Positions 9,495 through 17,672 of a stretch of 60,085 nucleotides of DNA are shown one piece after another. The stretch spans positions 71,877 through 131,961 of the forward strand of contig JARGOP010000003.1 of NCBI GenBank assembly GCA_029233965.1, given 5' to 3'. Source of the DNA: Verrucomicrobiales bacterium (GTDB lineage Bacteria; Verrucomicrobiota; Verrucomicrobiia; Verrucomicrobiales; DEV007). The translations under genes were made by a program, and so were the position numbers. Position 1 is the first letter of the stretch; each line of letters begins with the position of its first letter. The notes under the pieces are model-generated. The model made no database searches and had not been told where the DNA came from. It worked only from the letters and a program-made list of their open reading frames with translations.

Positions 9495-10118
9495 TTAATC
9501 CGTCACACTGGAGAGAAGAAGCTGTCCTTCGCCCTTGAGCCGGTCGTTGATCGAGAGGCGAAGTCGTTCCACTCCACGCCTGATTCGAGCTTTCACCGTG
9601 CCAAGCGGACTGTCAATCCGCTCTGCGATCTGTTTCTGGGTGAGACCTTCAAAGTAGGCGAGCTCAATCACTTCACGCTGTTCCGGCGAGAGGGAAACGA
9701 CAGCGGACTGGAGAACCCGACGTGCATCGGCGCGATAGAGTTCTTCGCGACCCGTTGTTCGTTTCTCGGGGGCTTCGCCTTCGACTTTCTCCTCGAACTT
9801 GTCGTAGAGGGCGCTGCGACGCTGAACGCTACGGACCCGGTCGATTGCGCGGTTCCGGGCGGTGGTGCAAATCCAGGTGACGAGGCTGCCTTTCTTGGAA
9901 TGGTAGGTGTCCGCCTTTTTCCAGATCGTGTTCAGCACCTCAGTCATGACATCCTCAGTGTCCTCGTAATGGTTCAAGACTTTGAAGGCTGTTGAGAAGA
10001 TGAGTGCAGAGTATTTTTCAGAGAGCTCAGCGAAGGCTGCCTCATCTCGGGCTGCGACGCGCGTCATCAGCTCAGCTTCTGCCTGTCGGTCTTGGGATCG
10101 GTTGCTCTCTGTGTTCAT
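9495..10118 (-). CDS. ECF-like sigma-70 factor upstream of crtI
   Basis: 207 residues with region 2 (EKYSALIFSTAFKVLNHYED then VTWICTTARNRAIDRVRS) and region 4 (VVSLSPEQREVIELAYFEGL, then LGTVKARIRRGVERLR). There is no region 1.1 or 3, so it is an ECF-type factor, close to the SigK/RpoE-like group. The gene heads a probable two-gene operon with crtI. It is divergent from a MerR regulator across a 132-bp region with an inverted-repeat operator. No anti-sigma gene adjoins it, so the MerR protein is the best candidate regulator. The layout recalls light-responsive crt loci where a MerR protein controls a sigma factor. Confidence 0.9.
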   Translation of the reverse strand: MNTESNRSQDRQAEAELMTRVAARDEAAFAELSEKYSALIFSTAFKVLNHYEDTEDVMTEVLNTIWKKADTYHSKKGSLVTWICTTARNRAIDRVRSVQRRSALYDKFEEKVEGEAPEKRTTGREELYRADARRVLQSAVVSLSPEQREVIELAYFEGLTQKQIAERIDSPLGTVKARIRRGVERLRLSINDRLKGEGQLLLSSVTD

Positions 10119-10121
10119 TTT

Positions 10122-10179
10122 TTGTCTAGGGTCAAGATTTCTTTGACTAATGCTTGTCTATGAACATAAATTAGACAAG
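10122..10179. promoter_or_regulatory. Candidate MerR operator: TTGTCTA inverted repeat
   Basis: CTTGTCTA (10153-10160) and TAGACAAG (10172-10179) form a perfect 8-bp inverted repeat with an 11-base spacer. A third TTGTCTA copy lies at 10122-10128, just upstream of the sigma gene start. Related TTGTnnA-type boxes are known targets of LitR/CarH-type MerR regulators. Position between the divergent MerR and sigma genes makes this the likely control site for both. Confidence 0.6.
10143..10170 (+). promoter_or_regulatory. Candidate promoter of the MerR gene
   Basis: TTGACT at 10143-10148 matches five of six -35 consensus bases. CATAAA at 10165-10170 is a 4/6 match for a -10 box, with a 16-base spacer. 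The inverted repeat at 10153-10179 straddles the spacer and -10, which suggests autorepression. No in vitro evidence is implied. Confidence 0.4.
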
Positions 10180-10250
10180 TATTTTTTTTGGATTTTGTAT
10201 TCAGAACCGCTAAGAGGCGTAACAATCCACGAAAAGGCTTCCTGACTATC

Positions 10251-11252
10251 ATGGAGAATCAAACTGAAGAAATCTTTGAGATCAGTGCTGTTGCGCGATT
10301 GACCGGCATTTCGTCGCATGTCCTCCGGGTCTGGGAGCGACGCTACCAGGTGGTGGAACCGCGACGAAGTGACAGTAAACGGCGTCAATACAATCAGTCA
10401 GACATCCGACGTCTCTCCTTGTTGAAAACTTTAGTCGATAATGGCCACTCGATCGGGAGCGTCGCCTCTCTAACCACTCCACAGCTGGAGGAACGCCTCT
10501 CCAGCGTCATGGATTCCAGGATCGGTGAGGACGGGCTCGAGGAGTCCGCCCCGGCCGGTGTTTGTCGAATTGGCCTCGTTGGGACAATCATTAGACAGGC
10601 AGTCCGCGAGGCTGCGGATACAGCTCCGGCACTTCGCATTGTGGGTGAATTCCAGTCCCTCCCTGAACTTCTGGGTGGTCTCCGGCCGGGGATTGTCGAT
10701 CTTTTGATCATTGAACGGGACACCATTTTCGCCGAGGAGATCGCAGAGATCCAGGAGGCGATTGCGATGATGCGTGTTCGCCGGGCAATTCTCATTTATC
10801 GGTTTGCGCAGGATGATGTCATCCAGCCTCTCGATATTAAAAAAATCACCGCACTTCGGGCACCCGTCGATGCAGCAGAGATACAGCTCGCATGCATCGC
10901 AGATATCCAGCTGGCACTGCGTTCCGGGAAAAGCGAGGACCTGCCCCTGCCGGGCGCGATGGATTCGGAGTTCAAGCGGCCATTGCTCGATATTCCGGAG
11001 CGGGCATTTTCGGACGAGCAACTGGTGAGGATAGCCGGGATGTCTTCCGTCGTGAAGTGCGAGTGCCCTCAGCATCTCGCCAGCCTTCTTTCAAACCTTG
11101 CTGCCTTCGAGAAATACAGCGAGCAGTGTGAAGACCGGAACGAAGAGGACGCTGCTCTGCACGCCTTTCTCCACAAAATGACGGCGCAGTGCCGTTCGCA
11201 GATGGAGATGGCGCTTTCTGAGGTTCTCACTCAGGAGGGGATCTCTATCTGA
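10251..11252 (+). CDS. MerR regulator with degenerate cobalamin-like domain
   Basis: 333 residues from the ATG at 10251. An N-terminal MerR winged helix (ISAVARLTGISSHVLRVWER, residues 11-30, then RRQYNQSDIRRLSLL) is followed by an alpha/beta region (CRIGLVGTIIRQAVREA to about residue 225). That region occupies the place of the B12-binding domain of CarH/LitR regulators but lacks the E/DxHxxG cobalamin motif. The C-terminal helical domain (VKCECPQHLASLLSNLAAFE, then LHAFLHKMTAQCRSQME) is seen in other MerR proteins of this type. It sits divergent from the sigma-crtI pair and probably controls them. A role in light or stress response is inferred, but cobalamin-based light sensing looks unlikely. 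Confidence 0.85.
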   Translation: MENQTEEIFEISAVARLTGISSHVLRVWERRYQVVEPRRSDSKRRQYNQSDIRRLSLLKTLVDNGHSIGSVASLTTPQLEERLSSVMDSRIGEDGLEESAPAGVCRIGLVGTIIRQAVREAADTAPALRIVGEFQSLPELLGGLRPGIVDLLIIERDTIFAEEIAEIQEAIAMMRVRRAILIYRFAQDDVIQPLDIKKITALRAPVDAAEIQLACIADIQLALRSGKSEDLPLPGAMDSEFKRPLLDIPERAFSDEQLVRIAGMSSVVKCECPQHLASLLSNLAAFEKYSEQCEDRNEEDAALHAFLHKMTAQCRSQMEMALSEVLTQEGISI

Positions 11253-11336
11253 GGGCATTTCAGGGCGTGTAAAAGTCCTCTTTCAGGGCATCGGAAAGCC
11301 GTTTACAATCAGCAGGATCACACTAGGTTTCGCCCC

Positions 11337-11361
11337 GGTGCTTCGGCACCCTCTGCTTTTT
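11337..11361 (+). terminator. UUCG-tetraloop hairpin in lepA leader
   Basis: GGTGC-TTCG-GCACC (11337-11350) forms a stem closed by the very stable cUUCGg tetraloop. A run of five T follows at 11357-11361, six bases after the stem. It lies between the MerR stop and the lepA start at 11366. It may terminate the MerR transcript or act as a leader structure for lepA; the gap before the T-run makes it a weak intrinsic terminator. Confidence 0.4.
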
Positions 11362-11365
11362 GAAA

Positions 11366-13162
11366 ATGTCCCTTGAACTGACACGTAACTTTTCGATCAT
11401 CGCGCACATTGACCACGGGAAGACGACCCTTTCGGATCGTCTTCTTGAGTCGACGCAAACTGTCTCGATGCGCGATTCTTCGGCTCAGCAGCTCGATTCG
11501 ATGGATCTTGAGCGGGAGCGGGGAATTACGATCAAATCCCATCCGGTGACGATGATGTATCCGGCGGCGGACGGTAAGATCTACAAGCTGAACCTTCTCG
11601 ACACCCCGGGTCACGTCGATTTCTCCTACGAAGTGAGCCGGAGCCTTGCGGCCTGCGAAGGCGCTCTCGTTCTCGTGGATGCGGCTCAGGGAGTGGAAGC
11701 GCAGACGGTGGCGAATGTGCACCTCGCCAACGAAGCCAACTTGAAAGTGATCCCCGTGATCAACAAGATTGATCTCCCGAACGCAGACGTCGAAGCGGTG
11801 AAGAAGCAGCTTGAGGATATTCTTGCGATTCCGGCCGAGGAGGCGATCGAGGCGAGCGCGAAGATGGGAATTGGAATCGCTGAAATTCTCGAGGCGGTCG
11901 TGAGCCGCATTCCGCCTCCGGAAGATTACGGGGATGATATTCTTCGTGCCTCGGTGTTTGACTCCGTCTTCGATGCCTACCGCGGGGTCGTCAGCTACGT
12001 CCGCATCATGAGTGGTGAGGTGAAGCGTGGCACGGGTATGAAGACGATGGCCACCGGGAAGACCTACGACGTGAAAGAGGTGGGCGTGTTCACTCCGAAG
12101 CAAAGCCCCCGTGACTCCCTCCAGGCGGGAGACGTGGGATATCTCATCGCGAACATGAAGACTTCCAGCGAGGTCAAGATCGGAGATACGATTACCGAAT
12201 CCCGCAATCCGGCGGAGAAGCCGCTGCCGGGATTCAAGGATATCCAGCCGATGGTCTTCAGTGGAATCTACCCGGTTTCGACCGACGACTTTGAGCAGCT
12301 CAAGCTTGCGATGGGCAAGCTGCAGATCAACGATGCCGCCTTCAGTTATCAGGCGGAAAGCTCGACTGCCCTTGGGTTTGGTTTCCGCTGTGGCTTTCTC
12401 GGATTGCTGCACATGGAAATCGTTCAGGAGCGCCTCCGCCGTGAGTTCAACATGGATGTGATCTCGACCTATCCGGGTGTGGTTTATAAAGTGTTGAAGA
12501 CCAACGGGGAAGAGATTGAAATTGACAACCCCAGTTACCTTCCCGAGCCGCAGCACATCACCGAGATTCTCGAGCCGACCGTGAAGGCCTACATCATGAC
12601 CCCGAATGATTATATCGGTGACATGATGAAGCTCGTCGCCGAGAAGCGGGGCGAACTGCTCAACACCGAGACGCTCGATGCGACGAGAGTCCTCCTCACC
12701 TGCATCCTCCCGCTGAACGAAATTCTCGTCGATTTCAACGATCGCCTCAAGAGCATGACTCGCGGCTACGGCAGCATGGACTACGAGCATGCTGACTATC
12801 AGCCCGGTAAATTGGTGAAGATGGACATGCTCATTGCCGGCGAACCCGTCGATGCCTTTTCGGTGATCGTCCATCGCGACAAAGCCGAATACCGCGGTCG
12901 TCACCTCGCCGCAAAACTGAAGGAAGTGATCCCGCAGCAGATGTTCACGGTTGCGATTCAGGCAACAATCGGCGGCAAGATCATCGCCCGGGAGTCTATC
13001 ACCGCGATGCGGAAAAACGTCACCGCGAAGTGTTACGGAGGCGATATCTCCCGGAAACGGAAACTCCTCGAGAAGCAGAAAGAAGGAAAGAAGAAGATGA
13101 AAGCGATCGGTCGGGTCAACATCCCGCAGGATGCTTTCATCAAGGTCCTCAAGACGGACTGA
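11366..13162 (+). CDS. lepA: Elongation factor 4 (LepA)
   Basis: 598 residues, full length for the family. It is a ribosome-associated translational GTPase that back-translocates stalled ribosomes. G1 is AHIDHGKTTL, G3 is DTPGHVDFSYEV, G4 is NKIDLP and G5 is SAKMGIG. The LepA-specific C-terminal domain is present (YGSMDYEHADYQPGKLVKMD, ending KKKMKAIGRVNIPQDAFI). The ATG at 11366 is chosen over an upstream in-frame TTG because the family starts MSLELTRNFSII-like. Signal peptidase I follows after 15 bases, the lepA-lepB order known from many bacteria. Confidence 0.97.
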   Translation: MSLELTRNFSIIAHIDHGKTTLSDRLLESTQTVSMRDSSAQQLDSMDLERERGITIKSHPVTMMYPAADGKIYKLNLLDTPGHVDFSYEVSRSLAACEGALVLVDAAQGVEAQTVANVHLANEANLKVIPVINKIDLPNADVEAVKKQLEDILAIPAEEAIEASAKMGIGIAEILEAVVSRIPPPEDYGDDILRASVFDSVFDAYRGVVSYVRIMSGEVKRGTGMKTMATGKTYDVKEVGVFTPKQSPRDSLQAGDVGYLIANMKTSSEVKIGDTITESRNPAEKPLPGFKDIQPMVFSGIYPVSTDDFEQLKLAMGKLQINDAAFSYQAESSTALGFGFRCGFLGLLHMEIVQERLRREFNMDVISTYPGVVYKVLKTNGEEIEIDNPSYLPEPQHITEILEPTVKAYIMTPNDYIGDMMKLVAEKRGELLNTETLDATRVLLTCILPLNEILVDFNDRLKSMTRGYGSMDYEHADYQPGKLVKMDMLIAGEPVDAFSVIVHRDKAEYRGRHLAAKLKEVIPQQMFTVAIQATIGGKIIARESITAMRKNVTAKCYGGDISRKRKLLEKQKEGKKKMKAIGRVNIPQDAFIKVLKTD

Positions 13163-13177
13163 TACCAGCGTTCACTC

Positions 13178-14386
13178 ATGTTTATGTTTCAAAAGCGGCC
13201 ACCGGAAGAACTCGCCGATCTGCCGATCGACAAAAGGGGAGTCAAAGAGGGGCAGGCGCTCCTCAAGGGCGTCCGGAAATTTCTCCGCTACAATGATGAC
13301 CTGATTTCCGAAGAGAAAAAGTCGGTTATCCAGGAGAAGCGGGAAGCGTTCACGACCGCCCTTGCGGACCGGTCTGCGAAGCGCAAAGATCTCGAAGCTC
13401 TTGCCAACGATCTGACGGACACCTGCAAGAAGTCGGTGAAAAATTACAGCGCCTCCGCCTGGAAAGAGAATCTTGAAGTCATTTTTGTCGCGGTGGTGAT
13501 TGCGATGGGGATTCGCGCATACTTCATTCAGCAATTCAAAATTCCGACCGGCTCGATGCAGCCGACCCTGAACGGAATTATCGCCTATCCGACGAAGGAG
13601 GTGAATCCGGGCGGTCAATATCACGCGCCTGATGATTACGAAAAGCCGGCTTTGCCGAAGCAGATTTGGGATAAGTTCTGGTATGGTCGCAGCCACGTCG
13701 AGTGGATCGCAAAAGAGGACGACGCGCTCATTCTCGACGAAGAGCATTTCTACGGGAAAACGCACTTCATTTTCTTCCCGAGGACCTATCTCGTCACGAA
13801 AAACGGTCACAAGTACAGCGCGCCCGGAACCGACACCCGTATCGTCAATTTGCTGAACCGGCAGTTGAGTGCGAATCCGGGCTTCATCAAAACGGTTCCG
13901 GTCAAGAAAGGGCAAACCATCGCAAAAGGGTATGTCGATACCGGGGACCAGTTGGTGGTGAACAAGTTCATCTACCACTGGAAGAAGCCGCAGCGAGGTG
14001 AGGTCTTTGTTTTCAACACCCGTGACATCGGCTACATCCAGAGCACGCTGGATCCTCGTCAGGGTTCACAGCATTACATCAAACGGCTCGTTGGATTGCC
14101 GGAGGACACGCTCGAGATTCAACCGCCTCAGCTCCTCGTGAACGGCGAAGTCGCGACGGAACCGGGAATTCAGGCGGTCATGGCACAGACGGGAATTTAT
14201 GTCGGCTACACCGCGCAGGGAACGCGATCCATCACCCTGCCGGAGAAATCCTACTGGGCCATGGGCGACAACAGCGCGAACAGCTCGGACTCCCGGAACT
14301 GGGGCGTTGTTCCGGAGCGGAACATCGTGGGTCGTGCTGCTTTCGTTTACTATCCTTTCGGACATCATTTCGGAAAGGTTCGCTAG
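13178..14386 (+). CDS. lepB: Signal peptidase I with long N-terminus and insertion
   Basis: 402 residues. It cleaves Sec and Tat signal peptides at the membrane. Box B IPTGSMQPTL holds the catalytic serine (about Ser126); YIKRLVGLP holds the general-base lysine (about Lys302); box E is MGDNSANSSDSRNWG. A membrane segment (VIFVAVVIAMGI) precedes the serine. Two features are unusual: about 100 cytoplasmic, coiled-coil-like residues before the membrane segment, and about 125 extra residues between the serine box and the GDQLVVNKF strand, rich in aromatic residues. Such insertions occur in Bacteroidota and PVC enzymes. It is co-transcribed with lepA. Confidence 0.95.
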   Translation: MFMFQKRPPEELADLPIDKRGVKEGQALLKGVRKFLRYNDDLISEEKKSVIQEKREAFTTALADRSAKRKDLEALANDLTDTCKKSVKNYSASAWKENLEVIFVAVVIAMGIRAYFIQQFKIPTGSMQPTLNGIIAYPTKEVNPGGQYHAPDDYEKPALPKQIWDKFWYGRSHVEWIAKEDDALILDEEHFYGKTHFIFFPRTYLVTKNGHKYSAPGTDTRIVNLLNRQLSANPGFIKTVPVKKGQTIAKGYVDTGDQLVVNKFIYHWKKPQRGEVFVFNTRDIGYIQSTLDPRQGSQHYIKRLVGLPEDTLEIQPPQLLVNGEVATEPGIQAVMAQTGIYVGYTAQGTRSITLPEKSYWAMGDNSANSSDSRNWGVVPERNIVGRAAFVYYPFGHHFGKVR

Positions 14387-14412
14387 AACACCCCAGTCTC
14401 ACGCTGATCCCC

Positions 14413-15252
14413 GTGGACCTCGTCAACGCCACCTCTCTCGAAATTGTCCGCCGCAGCGGCTCGAATCTGGCGTTTGCTCTCGCCGTCCTTCCCCGCGAAA
14501 AACGGGACGACATGCGCGTTTTCTACGCCTTCTGCCGGGTCGCCGACGATCTCGCGGACGAGCCGGGTTTGAGTGAGGAAGTCCGGACGGAAGGATTGGC
14601 CCGCTGGCGGAGATTGATCCGCGGAGAGGACGATGATCCAGGAGCCGGTATCGAGTCCGAATTGGTGGAACTGCAGCGCAAGCGTGACCTCGATGCTGAC
14701 GAGCTCGAAGCGATCATTGATGGCGTGGAAAAAGATCTGAATCCCCAAAGCTTCGAAACCCGCGAGGATCTCATGGGCTATTGCTATCTGGTCGCGAGTG
14801 CCGTGGGCCTTGTCAGTATCCGGTTGTTTGGCTGTCGAAACCCGGAGTCGAAAGTGTATGCCGAGCAACTTGGCTATGCCTTGCAATGGACGAACATCAT
14901 GCGGGACGTGGGAGAGGATGCGCGGGAAGGTCGCGTCTTTTTACCGGGGGAAGACCTTGCCCGGTTCGGGTTGTCGAAGGGGGATATTCTTGCGGGAAAC
15001 CCTGACAAGGCCTGTTTTCAGCGCCTCATGAAGCACGAATGCAAGGTCGCCCGTGAGTTTTACGAAAAAGCGGTCAACGCCCTGCCGGACGAAGATCGCA
15101 AGTCAATGCGCTCGGCTGAGCTGATGCGGCGTATGTATTCCCGTATCCTCGAAAAAATGGAGGCGGATGGCTACGATGTCTTCGCGAAGCGTTACAAACT
15201 GAGTAAGCCCCGAATGATTGCTGAATTTCTGAGGGCTAAAATTTTCGGTTAA
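14413..15252 (+). CDS. Squalene/phytoene synthase family enzyme
   Basis: 279 residues from a GTG at 14413, 26 bases after lepB. Trans-isoprenyl diphosphate synthase (head-to-head) family: FYAFCRVADDLADE carries the first Asp-rich motif and WTNIMRDVGEDAREGRVFLP the second. It condenses two prenyl diphosphates, giving phytoene (CrtB) or presqualene/squalene (HpnC/HpnD); the two cannot be separated by eye. The CrtI-like gene 5 kb away favours carotenoid synthesis. The C-terminus ends KPRMIAEFLRAKIFG. The GcvH-like gene starts 1 base after its stop, so they are probably co-translated. Confidence 0.88.
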   Translation: MDLVNATSLEIVRRSGSNLAFALAVLPREKRDDMRVFYAFCRVADDLADEPGLSEEVRTEGLARWRRLIRGEDDDPGAGIESELVELQRKRDLDADELEAIIDGVEKDLNPQSFETREDLMGYCYLVASAVGLVSIRLFGCRNPESKVYAEQLGYALQWTNIMRDVGEDAREGRVFLPGEDLARFGLSKGDILAGNPDKACFQRLMKHECKVAREFYEKAVNALPDEDRKSMRSAELMRRMYSRILEKMEADGYDVFAKRYKLSKPRMIAEFLRAKIFG

Positions 15253-15253
15253 G

Positions 15254-15703
15254 ATGGAATTTGTTCGATTCAAACATGCGCGGTTCTCGGCACGGCTCCC
15301 GGTCGATTTTCGCTATTCACTCAGCCATTACTGGATGCAGGAAGAGGAGGGGAATCCCGGCACCTGGCGGGTCGGTTTCACCAAGTTTGCCACGCGAATG
15401 CTGGGGGAACTCGTCGAGGCCCGCTACGAGCTCAAGGAAGGGGACACCGTTACTTCCGGACAGCAGATCGGCTACGTCGAGGGGTTCAAAGCTGCGAGCG
15501 ACCTCTTCTGCGTGATGGAAGGTCGATTTGTCAGGGGAAACCCGATTCTCGAAGAGGATGCCTGTATCGTAAAAAGTTCTCCCTACGTCGATGGCTGGCT
15601 CTACTCGGTCGAAGGTGAGCCGGAAGCCACCAGTGTCGACGTCAACGGCTATCTCGAACACCTCGGCAGGCTCATTGAAAAGATGCAGGAGGAAGGATAC
15701 TGA
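15254..15703 (+). CDS. GcvH-like lipoyl carrier protein
   Basis: 149 residues. The central part matches the glycine-cleavage H protein fold: RVGFTKFATRMLGELVEARY, then GQQIGYVEGFKAASDLFCVM, where Lys79 occupies the lipoyl-lysine site. The terminal region differs from standard GcvH: the first 35 residues are longer and the usual SPVSG turn is replaced by CVMEG. No gcvT, gcvP or lipoate ligase genes adjoin. It may be a second, non-canonical H protein of the type found with lipoate-linked sulfur oxidation or in unknown roles. It directly follows the isoprenoid synthase gene (1-base gap). Confidence 0.75.
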   Translation: MEFVRFKHARFSARLPVDFRYSLSHYWMQEEEGNPGTWRVGFTKFATRMLGELVEARYELKEGDTVTSGQQIGYVEGFKAASDLFCVMEGRFVRGNPILEEDACIVKSSPYVDGWLYSVEGEPEATSVDVNGYLEHLGRLIEKMQEEGY

Positions 15704-15720
15704 TCGCGATGCGATCAATC

Positions 15721-15797
15721 GTGCAACGCCCGACTTTGAACCTGCAACGTGGAAAGTTGAACGTTGAATATTGAGCGTTCAAAGTGGAACGTTCCCC
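15721..15797. repeat. Degenerate heptamer repeat, consensus GTTGAAC
   Basis: Eleven successive 7-base units run from 15721 to 15797 without gaps: for example TTTGAAC, CTGCAAC, GTTGAAC, GTTGAAT, ATTGAGC, GTTCAAA, GTGGAAC. The last unit ends immediately before the ATG of the CobW-type gene. Similar heptamer tracts occur in intergenic DNA of several Gram-negative phyla, but their role is not established. Confidence 0.8.
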
Positions 15798-16931
15798 ATG
15801 CCCTCCCGATACATCATGATTGGCGGTTTCCTCGGCGCAGGAAAGACCACCGTAATTCAACGCTTTGCGAAATACCTGGATGAGCGGGGACAGCGGGTTG
15901 GACTGATCACGAATGACCAGGGTGCCGGGCTTGTTGATTCCGCGATCGGACGTTCCAATCAGTTTCCGGTCGAAGAGATCTCCGGCGGGTGTTTCTGCTG
16001 CCGCTTCAATTCTCTCCTCGACGCGGCAACGACACTCACCACGGAAAGCCGCCCCGAAGTGTTTCTTGCCGAGCCGGTTGGGAGTTGCACTGACCTTGTT
16101 GCGACGGTGAGTCTGCCATTGCAGAAAATCTACGGGAATGATTACACGGTTTCCCCGATGAGTGTTCTCGTGGATCCGATTCGGGCGAGCCGGATTCTCG
16201 GGGTCAGAGAGGGAAAGAACTTTTCCGGGAACGTGACTTACATTTACCGAAAGCAACTCGAAGAGGCTGAATTCATTGTCATCAACAAGCTGGACCTGAT
16301 GGATGAGGAAGAACTGGCCGCGCTTCGTGCCGCAATGGCGAAGGAGTTTCCCGAGGCCACGATCTTTGAAATCTCCGCCCGCGAGGGCACCGGATGTGAG
16401 GCCTGGTTTGAAGCGGTCATGACCGCAGAGATGAACTCGACCCGTTTTCTCGATATCGACTATGACCGCTACGGGGAAGGAGAGGCTTTGTTAGGATGGT
16501 TGAACGCAACGGTAGAGATCCGGTGTGACGAGCGGGGACCGATCGATGAATTTGACGGGAATGAACTCCTCAAAGCCATTGCGATGACCCTGCGGGAAAA
16601 ACTCGACGAGGCCGGTGCGGAAGTGGCGCACCTCAAGATGACCTTGAATCCTATCGGGGATCCGATGGAGATCGCAGCGATCAATCTCGTGAGGGGGGAT
16701 TCGGACCCCGAATTGTCTCATCATCTTTACGAGCCGATCGATGATGGGGAATTGCTTCTCAACATTCGCGCCGAGGTCGATCCGGACACGCTCGAAGAGG
16801 CGGCGGACCGGGCGCTCGAGAAAGTCATCGCGGAGGATGCCGGTCTCCTCTTCCGCATCGCCCACCTCGAGCACTTCCGGCCGGGAATGCCGGTCCCGAC
16901 CCATCGTATCACCGCTGACACGGTCACTTGA
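15798..16931 (+). CDS. CobW/COG0523-family GTPase, metal-insertase type
   Basis: 377 residues from the ATG at 15798, directly after the heptad-repeat tract. The P-loop GGFLGAGKTT (residues 9-18) and the metal-binding motif CFCC (65-68) in the context SGGCFCC identify the CobW/YjiA/ZNG1 family, GTP-dependent metallochaperones. NKLDLMDEEE is the G4 region. The C-terminal half differs from the standard CobW_C domain and contains LEEAADRALEKV near the end. The metal is unknown; no zur, cob or nitrile hydratase gene is adjacent. It is followed 7 bases later by an ABC permease gene. Confidence 0.87.
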   Translation: MPSRYIMIGGFLGAGKTTVIQRFAKYLDERGQRVGLITNDQGAGLVDSAIGRSNQFPVEEISGGCFCCRFNSLLDAATTLTTESRPEVFLAEPVGSCTDLVATVSLPLQKIYGNDYTVSPMSVLVDPIRASRILGVREGKNFSGNVTYIYRKQLEEAEFIVINKLDLMDEEELAALRAAMAKEFPEATIFEISAREGTGCEAWFEAVMTAEMNSTRFLDIDYDRYGEGEALLGWLNATVEIRCDERGPIDEFDGNELLKAIAMTLREKLDEAGAEVAHLKMTLNPIGDPMEIAAINLVRGDSDPELSHHLYEPIDDGELLLNIRAEVDPDTLEEAADRALEKVIAEDAGLLFRIAHLEHFRPGMPVPTHRITADTVT

Positions 16932-16937
16932 TTTCTT

Positions 16938-17672
16938 TTGAAGCTCTTCCTCAGCCTCACTGTATCGATTCTCCTCGGAGCGACGTTCTGTTTCGTCTTC
17001 TGGGTCGTTGCCTCGCACGACTATCAATGGTCGGCGATCGCCCCGTACTGGAAAAATTTTCTTAACGGTTGGACTACGACCCTGCTCATTTCCGCCGCCG
17101 CACTCGTCTTGAGCATTCTCATCGGAGCGCTTCTGACTTCAGGGCAGCTTTCTCCGCACCGGGTTCCGCGATGGCTCTCGCGTGCTTTTGTGGAGATCAT
17201 TCGCGGGACGCCGCTCCTCACTCAGATTTTAATCGGCTATTATCTCATCGCGGACACGATTGGATGGGACAGCCGGTTCGGAGTCGGACTGGTCATACTT
17301 TCGTGTTTCTCGGCCGCCTATCTCGCCGAAATCTTTCGCGGGGGGATTGAATCGATTCCGAAGTCACAATGGCTTTCCGCCAGGGCGATCGGGTTCTCTG
17401 AATTTCAAACCTACCGGCATGTCATCATCCCTCAGGCGATCCGGCGGGTCCTCCCGGCATCGGCGGGTCAGTTCGCTAATCTCATCAAGGACTCTTCGCT
17501 CCTCTTCGTCATCAGCGTCCACGAATTCACGATGCAGGCGAGAGAGACGAACGCGAATACCTACGCCACCTTCGAATCCTACCTGCCTTTGATCCTCGGC
17601 TACTTCATTCTCACTTTCCCTATTTCGCTCTTGAGCCGGCACCTCGAAAAGCGCTTCGCCTATGAGAATTGA
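16938..17672 (+). CDS. Polar amino-acid ABC transporter permease
   Basis: 244 residues. HisMQ-type permease with the family N-terminus NGWTTTLLISAAALVLSILI, and the EAA-like coupling loop ARAIGFSEFQTYRHVIIPQA. About five to six membrane segments are visible; one extra segment (VSILLGATFCFVFWVV) precedes the domain. The only in-frame start before that segment is a TTG at 16938, since a stop codon in the same frame lies just upstream. It overlaps the ATPase gene by 11 bases. No substrate-binding protein gene adjoins, so the ligand (glutamine, arginine and so on) is unknown. Confidence 0.87.
   Translation: MKLFLSLTVSILLGATFCFVFWVVASHDYQWSAIAPYWKNFLNGWTTTLLISAAALVLSILIGALLTSGQLSPHRVPRWLSRAFVEIIRGTPLLTQILIGYYLIADTIGWDSRFGVGLVILSCFSAAYLAEIFRGGIESIPKSQWLSARAIGFSEFQTYRHVIIPQAIRRVLPASAGQFANLIKDSSLLFVISVHEFTMQARETNANTYATFESYLPLILGYFILTFPISLLSRHLEKRFAYEN

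Noticed and set aside
11318-12904. A 528-codon open frame antisense to lepA.
   Set aside because: It mirrors the strongly codon-biased lepA gene on the other strand and has no family resemblance; typical antisense shadow in GC-rich DNA.
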